From positions 1-64,000 of the forward strand of contig DAITAZ010000001.1 in NCBI GenBank assembly GCA_036824045.1: a DNA stretch of 64,000 nt. The letters run 5' to 3'. The position numbers were made by a program, and so were the translations under genes. How positions within the stretch are numbered: position 1 is the stretch's first letter; every line of letters begins with the position of its first letter. This document shows, piece by piece, positions 57,920-64,000 of this stretch. Source of the DNA: DAITAZ01 sp036824045 (GTDB lineage Bacteria; Pseudomonadota; Gammaproteobacteria; Burkholderiales; Rhodocyclaceae). Below the pieces are notes generated by a model that worked only from the letters and a program-made list of their open reading frames with translations, was not told the DNA's origin and did no database searches.

Positions 57920-59317
57920 ATGAACACACAGCCTTGCCCGACCCCCCCGGCCCGGCCGGGCAGCCTTCGCTACTGGCGCGAAGGCGTGGCGCTGCTGGCG
58001 CTGCCTGCCCCCTGCCTGGCCGGGGGCGGCACCGTCGTGGGGGAAAATCTGCTGTGGTTGGCGCTGATCCTGCTGGCCGCCCGGATGTTCGCCCCCCTCA
58101 CCCAGCGCATCGGATTCCCGGCGGTCCTGGGCGAGTTGCTGCTGGGAGTGCTGCTGGGCAATCTCGGCCTGGTGGGCATCCGGTTCTTCGAAGCCATTCC
58201 CGCCGATCCGATCATCAGCTTCCTGGCGGAACTGGGCGTGATCGTGCTGCTCCTGCAGATCGGGCTGGAAACCCGCTTGTCCGATCTGGCCCGGGCCGGC
58301 ACGCGGGCCACCCTGGTAGCCCTGATCGGCATTGCCGCCCCATTTGCCCTGGGCGCCCTGGTGGTAGGCCCCCTGCTGCTGCCGGGGCTGGAGTCAGGCT
58401 CCTACCTTTTCCTCGGCGCCACCCTGGCCGCCACCTCGGTCGGCATCACCGGCCGGGTATTCCGCGATCTGGGGCATCTGGGCACTCCGGCAGCCAATGT
58501 GGTGCTGGGCGCGGCGGTGATCGACGATGTGCTCGGCCTGGTCATCCTGGCCGTGGTGACCGGCTTTGTGCAAAGTGGCAGCGTCAGCCTCGTGGATGTG
58601 CTGCGCATCGTCGGCGTAGCGGTAGCCTTTCTTGCGGGCAGCGTGTTGCTCGGGCGGTGGCTGGCCCGGCGCTCGGGACGGTGGCTGGCCCGGCTGGACG
58701 CGGGCCCTTCCATGCTCTTTGCCCAGGTCGTGGCCACCGGGCTGGCGCTGGCGTGGCTCGCCCACAGCATCGGGCTCGCGCCCATCATTGGCGCCTTTGC
58801 CGCCGGGCTGCTGTTCGAGCCGGCGTTTCTGAAGGATTTCGAAACGCCCCATATCGTCCGCGAAGTGGAGAACGTGCTGGGCGCCCGGGACGCGGGCCTG
58901 GCCGCCCGGCTGCGCCCCGTGCTCACCCGCCACACCGGCCACCAGCACGAACAGCTCATCGAGCCCATCGGCTACTTTTTCGTCCCGGTGTTTTTCGTGC
59001 TGACCGGCATGCAGGTGGACCTGTCCTCGCTCGCCGACCCCCGTGTTGCCGCCATCGCCTTGGGCATCACCCTCGCCGCCATCGTCGGCAAGCTGGCGTC
59101 CGGACTGGCCGCCGGCAACACCGGCCGCTGGCTGGTGGGCTGGGGCATGGTGCCTCGAGGGGAGGTGGGTCTCATCTTCGCCATGGTCGGGCGGCAACTG
59201 GGGGTCGTGACCGACACCCTGTTTTCGGTCATCGTCATCATGGTCATCCTCACCACGCTGATTACGCCCCCCGTGCTCACGCGCCTGCTGCGCCAGCACG
59301 GTGCTTCCCCGCGCTGA
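57920..59317 (+). CDS. Monovalent cation:proton antiporter (CPA2/Kef-type)
   Basis: 465 aa, ATG at 57920. About 12 membrane helices; QRIGFPAVLGELLLGVLLG, GVIVLLLQIGLETRLSDL, GAAVIDDVLGLVILAVV (the Asp-Asp ion site), and GWGMVPRGEVGLIFAMVGRQLG are typical of CPA antiporters. There is no C-terminal TrkA-N domain. It lies between the oxidoreductase operon and the kinase/regulator pair on the same strand, 126 bases after the chaperone gene. Confidence 0.9.
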   Translation: MNTQPCPTPPARPGSLRYWREGVALLALPAPCLAGGGTVVGENLLWLALILLAARMFAPLTQRIGFPAVLGELLLGVLLGNLGLVGIRFFEAIPADPIISFLAELGVIVLLLQIGLETRLSDLARAGTRATLVALIGIAAPFALGALVVGPLLLPGLESGSYLFLGATLAATSVGITGRVFRDLGHLGTPAANVVLGAAVIDDVLGLVILAVVTGFVQSGSVSLVDVLRIVGVAVAFLAGSVLLGRWLARRSGRWLARLDAGPSMLFAQVVATGLALAWLAHSIGLAPIIGAFAAGLLFEPAFLKDFETPHIVREVENVLGARDAGLAARLRPVLTRHTGHQHEQLIEPIGYFFVPVFFVLTGMQVDLSSLADPRVAAIALGITLAAIVGKLASGLAAGNTGRWLVGWGMVPRGEVGLIFAMVGRQLGVVTDTLFSVIVIMVILTTLITPPVLTRLLRQHGASPR

Positions 59318-59348
59318 CGCCACACGCCACGACGAGGGCCCCCGCCAG

Positions 59349-61244
59349 ATGATGCTCCGGCGCACCCGAGACTGGATCTCCACCAGCCTGCGCCGCAAGG
59401 TGCTGCTGTCCATGGGACTGGCTGCCTCGGCGGCCTCCCTTGCGCTGCTGGTGATGTTCACCTTCGCCTATCGCAACGAGCTGGCCCAGGAGCGCAGCAA
59501 CGCCTCGCTGCAACTCAACCTGCTGCTGCAATCTGCCCTGGAAAACGCCATGCTCAAGCGGGACGTACCGGGCCTGCAGGAGATCGTGAGCCGCCTGGGC
59601 AACCAGCCCGGCGTGCGCGATGTGATGATCATCAACCCGGCGGGAGAAGTGCGTTTTGCCTCCCGGGCGGAAAACCTGCACCGGCAGTTCCCGGCCCTGG
59701 TGCCCCCGGAATCCGCCCAGGCCCGCCCATACAGCGAATTCGGGCGTGGCATTGCCGGCGGCGAGGTGCTGCGCTCGGTCAACCCGGTCCCCAACCGCAG
59801 CCAGTGCCTGCAGTGCCATGGCTCCGTGGCCGAACGGCCGATCAACGGCGTGCTGGTCGTGGACTATGACGCTGCCGGCCTGCGCCAGAAGGCGCGGCAG
59901 ACGGCGTTGGGGCTCGCCCTCTCCGGCGCCCTGGTGATCCTCGCCCTGGCAGCGGCGGGGTGGCTTGTGCTGCGCCGTACCGTATTGCAACCGGTGGCGC
60001 GGCTGGAAGCGGCTGCCCAGGCCCTGGGGCAACGGCTGGACACCCGTGTGGAGTTGAGCGGGAAGGACGAGCTGGCCCGACTGGGCCACAGCTTCAACCG
60101 GATGGCCGATCAACTTGCCGCCGCCATGGCGGGCGTCCGCGCCCAGCAACGCCTGCAGCAGGACCTGGTGGACGGCCTGCCGGACGGGGTACGGGTATTC
60201 GGCGAGGATGGACGGGTAATCCTCATCAACCGGGCCTACTGCAAGCAACTCGGCCTGCAGCGGGAGGAAGCGCTCGGGCAACCCTGCTACGTCTCCAGCC
60301 ACCGGCGGCACGATCCATGCCCGGCCACGCTGGTGGTGTGCCCCCTGCACGAATTGAAACAACACGGCCAGCAGGTCAAATGCACCCATCACCACGTGCG
60401 GGCCGACGGACGGACGCTCCATGTGGAAGTGCATGCGGCGCTGGTGGAGCTGGACCAGGACGGGCAGACCCGCCGCTACGTGGTGGAGTCCATCCGCGAT
60501 CTGGCCCAGGCCGTGCAGGTTTCCCAGGAACAGCGCCTGTCGGAACTGGGGCTGCTGGCAGCCGGGATTGCCCACGAGATCCACAACCCCTTGGCCTCGG
60601 TGCGCCTGGCGGTGCAGTCCCTGCTGCGCGGAACCCGCGACGGCAGCGCCGATGCGCAGGAGGTGGCGGAGTACCTGGAGGTGGTGGATGGCGAGATCGA
60701 CAAGTGCATCGATGTCACCCGCCGTCTGCTCCTGCTCTCCCGCCGGCCCGAATCGCGCAACGAAGTCGTGAGCCTGAACGCCGCCGCCCAGGACGCCGTG
60801 CGGCTCCTGGCCTACGATGCGGAGAACCGGGGCGTGGTCCAGCACTTGAGCCTGGACCCGGCCGAACCCGGCTTCATCGGTGACAATGCGGAGATCCGCA
60901 TGGTGCTGCTCAACCTGTTGCAGAACGCCCACCACGCCATGCCTACCGGCGGCCAGGTCGAAGTCGGCACCCGGTTCGCCCCCAATGGCCGAGCGGAGAT
61001 CACCGTGCGCGACCAGGGTGTCGGCATCGCCGAGGCAGACCTGCCCCGCATCTTCGAGCCCTTCTTCAGCCGGCGCGCCGACGCTGTGCCGGGCACCGGA
61101 CTCGGGCTGACCATCTGCAAATCCATTGTCGAACACTACGGCGGGCACATCACCGTGGAAAGCGTGCCCGGACAAGGCAGTACCTTTACCATCTCCCTGC
61201 CCCAGTCCACGCTCGCCCCGCCCCAGGAAGGACGCGATCCATGA
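59349..61244 (+). CDS. Sensor histidine kinase with periplasmic haem c motif and Cys/His-rich PAS domain
   Basis: 631 aa; ATG at 59349 chosen (MMLRRTRDW), GAGGG upstream. Membrane helices near residues 22-40 and 190-212 flank a periplasmic domain that contains Cys153-Leu-Gln-Cys156-His157, a c-type haem attachment motif. HAMP follows, then a PAS domain (~265-375) with unusual clusters CYVSSHRRHDPCPATLVVCP and KCTHHHVRADG. The NtrB-like kinase core has His409 (AAGIAHEIHNPLASVRLAVQS) and HATPase boxes NLLQNAHHAMPTGG and GTGLGLTICKSIVEHYGG. Translationally coupled to the NtrC-type regulator. Likely a redox or ligand sensor for the sigma-54 promoter at 52.1 kb. Confidence 0.92.
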   Translation: MMLRRTRDWISTSLRRKVLLSMGLAASAASLALLVMFTFAYRNELAQERSNASLQLNLLLQSALENAMLKRDVPGLQEIVSRLGNQPGVRDVMIINPAGEVRFASRAENLHRQFPALVPPESAQARPYSEFGRGIAGGEVLRSVNPVPNRSQCLQCHGSVAERPINGVLVVDYDAAGLRQKARQTALGLALSGALVILALAAAGWLVLRRTVLQPVARLEAAAQALGQRLDTRVELSGKDELARLGHSFNRMADQLAAAMAGVRAQQRLQQDLVDGLPDGVRVFGEDGRVILINRAYCKQLGLQREEALGQPCYVSSHRRHDPCPATLVVCPLHELKQHGQQVKCTHHHVRADGRTLHVEVHAALVELDQDGQTRRYVVESIRDLAQAVQVSQEQRLSELGLLAAGIAHEIHNPLASVRLAVQSLLRGTRDGSADAQEVAEYLEVVDGEIDKCIDVTRRLLLLSRRPESRNEVVSLNAAAQDAVRLLAYDAENRGVVQHLSLDPAEPGFIGDNAEIRMVLLNLLQNAHHAMPTGGQVEVGTRFAPNGRAEITVRDQGVGIAEADLPRIFEPFFSRRADAVPGTGLGLTICKSIVEHYGGHITVESVPGQGSTFTISLPQSTLAPPQEGRDP

Positions 61245-62623
61245 AGAAATCCGTGCTGATCGTCGACGACGACAGCGTGTTCAACAAACTGCTCGCCCGC
61301 CAGTGCGGCAAGCTCGGCCTGGCCAGCCACAGCGCCGCCACCTGGGCCCAGGCGAGGCAGTTGCTCGAACACCTGGAACCCAACCTGATCGTCCTGGACT
61401 ACAAACTTCCGGACGGGGACTGCGACCAGATCCTGGCCGAGATCAGCGGTCAATACCCCATCATCGTGTTGACCGGCTACGGTTCGATCCGCCACGCCAT
61501 CAGCGTCATCCGCGCCGGCGCCACCGATTACCTGACCAAGCCGGTGGACCTGGACGAACTGGAACTCACCATCCGCCGTACGCTGGACAACGCCACGCTG
61601 GCGCGGACCTGCCAGTTCTACCGTCGCCAGTTGCGCTCCCTGCGGCCCGACACACTCATCGGCGACTCCACCGCCATGCGTGAAGTGCGCGGGCTGATCG
61701 AGGCCGTGGCCCCCACGGAAGCCACGGTGCTCATCCAGGGCGAAAGCGGTACCGGCAAGGAGATGGTGGCGCGCGCCATCCACGAACAGAGCCTGCGCGC
61801 CGAACGGGCCCTGGTGACCGTGGACAGCTGCGGCCTGCAGGAAAACCTGTTCGAATCCGAACTCTTCGGCCACGAGCGGGGCGCCTTTACCGGCGCCGAA
61901 CGGCAGAAGAAAGGACTGATCGAGGAAGCCGAGGGCGGCACCCTGTTCCTCGACGAAATCGGCGAGATCAGCGGCGCCATACAAGCCAAGCTCCTCCGCG
62001 TGCTGGAGAGCAGCACTTTTCGCCGGGTGGGCAGCAACAAAACCCTGAGTGCCGATGTGCGCTTCGTCGTCGCCACCAACCGGGACCTGGGCCGCCTCTC
62101 CCGGGAGGGCGCTTTCCGCAGCGACCTCTTCTTCCGCATCAACAGCTTCGTCATCACCATCCCGCCCCTGCGCGAACGGCGGGACGACATTCCGTTGCTG
62201 GCCCGGCATTTCATCGCCCAGCTCGGGCGAGGCCGGGACAAGATCCTTTCCGCCGAAGCCGAGGACATGCTGATCGGCTACAGCTGGCCGGGCAACGTAC
62301 GCGAACTGCGCAACATGGTGGAACGCGCCCTGATTCTCTCCGGCCGCAGCCCGGAGATCCGTGGCGAGCATCTGGCGTTTGGCCACACCCGCCCGCGTCG
62401 GGGTCTGGTGCTGGATTTCGACCACGAGCCCACGCTCGAGGAGATCGAGCGGGACTACCTGGCCCGGATGCTTGCACGCTACGGCGGCAACCGCGCGCGG
62501 GCGGCCGCCGCCCTGGGCATCAGCGAACGCAACGCCTACCGCCTGATCGACAAATACGGCCTGCGCAGCGGGGAGTCGGAGCGCAAACCCGACGCCCCGG
62601 CGCTTGCGGATCGGGGGAGCTGA
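61241..62623 (+). CDS. NtrC-family sigma-54-dependent response regulator
   Basis: 460 aa overlapping the kinase stop (ATGA). Receiver with Asp53 (LIVLDYKLPDGDCDQIL) and Lys in ATDYLTKPVDL; AAA+ domain with Walker A GESGTGKEMVARAIH, GAFTGA loop in GHERGAFTGAERQ that contacts sigma-54, and Walker B GGTLFLDEIGEIS; C-terminal Fis-type helix-turn-helix (NRARAAAALGISERNAYRLIDKYGL). Kinase and regulator together should switch on the RpoN promoter upstream of the molybdoenzyme operon. Confidence 0.95.
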   Translation: MKKSVLIVDDDSVFNKLLARQCGKLGLASHSAATWAQARQLLEHLEPNLIVLDYKLPDGDCDQILAEISGQYPIIVLTGYGSIRHAISVIRAGATDYLTKPVDLDELELTIRRTLDNATLARTCQFYRRQLRSLRPDTLIGDSTAMREVRGLIEAVAPTEATVLIQGESGTGKEMVARAIHEQSLRAERALVTVDSCGLQENLFESELFGHERGAFTGAERQKKGLIEEAEGGTLFLDEIGEISGAIQAKLLRVLESSTFRRVGSNKTLSADVRFVVATNRDLGRLSREGAFRSDLFFRINSFVITIPPLRERRDDIPLLARHFIAQLGRGRDKILSAEAEDMLIGYSWPGNVRELRNMVERALILSGRSPEIRGEHLAFGHTRPRRGLVLDFDHEPTLEEIERDYLARMLARYGGNRARAAAALGISERNAYRLIDKYGLRSGESERKPDAPALADRGS

Positions 62624-62661
62624 CCCGCTCCCGCCGCCCCCTCCCGCCGCCTCGCAGGAGG

Positions 62662-63945
62662 CTAGACTCCCGTTGCAAACACCGCTTCGGCGGCGGCTAC
62701 CGTTGCTGCAATGTCCGCGTCACTGTGGGCTGCGGAGACGAAACCCGCCTCGAAGGCGGAGGGCGCGAGGTACACCCCTTTTTCCAGCATGGCGTGGAAG
62801 AAGCGGTTGAAACGGTCCTTGTCGCAGGCCATCACTTCCGCGTAGCTGGTGGGTGCCTGGGCGCTGAAATACACCCCGAACATCCCGCCCACGGCCTGGG
62901 CGCTGAAGGCGATCCCGTGGCGGGCCGCAGCGGCGCAGAGACCGTCGGTGAGCGCGCGGGTGCGGGTGGCCAGCGCCTCGTAGAAGCCTGGTGCCTGGAT
63001 CTCGCGGAGCGTGGCCAGCCCCGCCGCCACCGCCACCGGGTTGCCGGAGAGCGTTCCCGCCTGATAGACCGGCCCCAGGGGCGCAATCTTCTCCATGATT
63101 TCCCGCTTGCCGCCAAACGCGCCCACCGGCATGCCGCCGCCGATCACCTTGCCGAAGGTGGATAGATCGGGCCTGATGCCGTACAAGCCCTGGGCGCTGC
63201 CCAAGCCGACGCGGAAGCCGGTCATCACCTCGTCGAAGATCAGCACCGCCCCGTGGCGGGTGCACAACTCCCGCATCCCCTCCAGGAAACCGGGCTTCGG
63301 CGCGATCAGGTTCATGTTCCCCGCCACCGGCTCCACGATCACCGCCGCGATCCGCTCTCCGTGGCTGGCGAAAGTCTGGGCCAGTTGGTCCAGATCGTTG
63401 TAGTCGAGGACGATGGTGTGCCGCGCAAAGTCATCCGGCACCCCGCCCGAGCTGGGGTTGCCGAAAGTCAGCAACCCGGAACCGGCCTTGACCAGCAGGC
63501 TGTCCGCATGGCCGTGGTAACACCCTTCGAACTTGATGATCGCGTCCCGTCCCGTGTAGCCCCGTGCCAGACGGATGGCGCTCATGGTCGCCTCGGTGCC
63601 GGAACTCACCAGCCGCAGCATCTCGAAGCTGGGCACAAGCCTGGCCAGCAATTCAGCCATCTCCACTTCCGCCTCGGTCGGCGCGCCGAAGGAAAGACCC
63701 TTCGCCGCCGCCGTCTGCACCGCGCCAACCACGGCAGGATGGGCATGGCCCAGGATGAGCGGGCCCCAGGAGCCCACGTAGTCCAGATAAGACTTGCCAT
63801 CCGCATCGGTGACCCGCGCCCCCTGGCCGGAGGCGAAGAACCGGGGACACCCGCCGACGGAACGGAAGGCGCGCACGGGCGAATTGACGCCGCCGGGCGT
63901 GGTCTGCTGGGCACGGGCAAAAAGGGCTTCGTTACGGCTGGTCAT
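62662..63945 (-). CDS. hemL: Glutamate-1-semialdehyde 2,1-aminomutase
   Basis: 427 aa, ATG at 63945. PLP-dependent aminotransferase fold with Schiff-base Lys266 in STFGKVIGGGMPVGAFGGK, substrate motif VNSPVRAFRSVGG, KFEGCYHGHADSLLVKAGSG, and VPDDFARHTIVLDYND. It forms 5-aminolevulinate, the first committed intermediate of haem, from glutamate-1-semialdehyde. Convergent with the sigma-54 regulator gene. Confidence 0.97.
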   Translation of the reverse strand: MTSRNEALFARAQQTTPGGVNSPVRAFRSVGGCPRFFASGQGARVTDADGKSYLDYVGSWGPLILGHAHPAVVGAVQTAAAKGLSFGAPTEAEVEMAELLARLVPSFEMLRLVSSGTEATMSAIRLARGYTGRDAIIKFEGCYHGHADSLLVKAGSGLLTFGNPSSGGVPDDFARHTIVLDYNDLDQLAQTFASHGERIAAVIVEPVAGNMNLIAPKPGFLEGMRELCTRHGAVLIFDEVMTGFRVGLGSAQGLYGIRPDLSTFGKVIGGGMPVGAFGGKREIMEKIAPLGPVYQAGTLSGNPVAVAAGLATLREIQAPGFYEALATRTRALTDGLCAAAARHGIAFSAQAVGGMFGVYFSAQAPTSYAEVMACDKDRFNRFFHAMLEKGVYLAPSAFEAGFVSAAHSDADIAATVAAAEAVFATGV

Positions 63946-64000
63946 GGGAAATCCCTGAAGAATCGGTCAAAAAAGCGCAGTGTACGCGGCCACGCGGCGG

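Overview
The window is a 64 kb, GC-rich, gene-dense stretch of what looks like a Betaproteobacterium chromosome. The gene content (tungsten aldehyde oxidoreductase with a tungstate transporter, minor pilin cluster, periplasmic multihaem cytochrome with a DMSO-reductase-family enzyme) suggests the Rhodocyclales (Azospira, Azoarcus or Thauera-like). That placement is inference from gene content only. No tRNA, rRNA, CRISPR array, transposase or prophage was seen. Two runs of exactly 100 N (15322-15421 and 52690-52789) are assembly placeholders, and both fall inside tandem repeats within genes.

Layout. 1-5.3 kb: NYN/LOTUS protein, chemotaxis transducer, cation efflux protein, sensor kinase. 5.5-10.3 kb: an unusual module made of an exported TPR protein and two paralogous membrane TIR-domain proteins. 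The second TIR gene has its own sigma-28 (FliA)-type promoter. 10.4-12.2 kb: thiS, thiG, trmB. 12.3-23.2 kb: mixed housekeeping and orphan genes, including a pseudouridine synthase with a repetitive Arg/Gly/Glu-rich extension and a GH5 glycosidase with a domain inserted in its barrel. 23.4-31.4 kb: a complete tungsten-enzyme locus (divergent moeA; ferredoxin, tungsten and FAD subunits of aldehyde oxidoreductase; MoaD-like protein; small unknown; tungstate ABC transporter). A strong intrinsic terminator lies between the tungsten subunit and the FAD subunit. 31.4-36.9 kb: minor pilin operon fimT-pilV-pilW-pilX-pilY1-pilE, read leftward. 37.1-38.8 kb: speD-speE behind a long structured leader. 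38.9-49.2 kb: yceH, small cysteine-cluster protein, lipoprotein, uppP, esterase, rarD, RNase II-type enzyme, tonB, aroE, mtgA, mgtE. 49.3-52 kb: lone pseudopilin and a TctD/TctE-like two-component pair.

52-62.6 kb appears to be one functional unit. A near-consensus sigma-54 promoter precedes a small exported protein, a methionine-rich GMSG-repeat protein, a pentahaem cytochrome c, a TAT-exported molybdopterin oxidoreductase of the DmsA type, its four-cluster ferredoxin subunit and a TorD-type chaperone. Downstream, after an antiporter gene, lie a histidine kinase with a haem c motif in its periplasmic sensor domain and an NtrC-family sigma-54 activator, the obvious candidates to control that promoter. 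The window ends with hemL.

The two most interesting systems are the TPR/TIR/TIR module and the sigma-54-controlled Met-rich protein/cytochrome/molybdoenzyme locus. The aldehyde oxidoreductase locus belongs to a known family but shows a regulatory feature (the internal terminator) that fits the unequal subunit ratio of the known enzyme.
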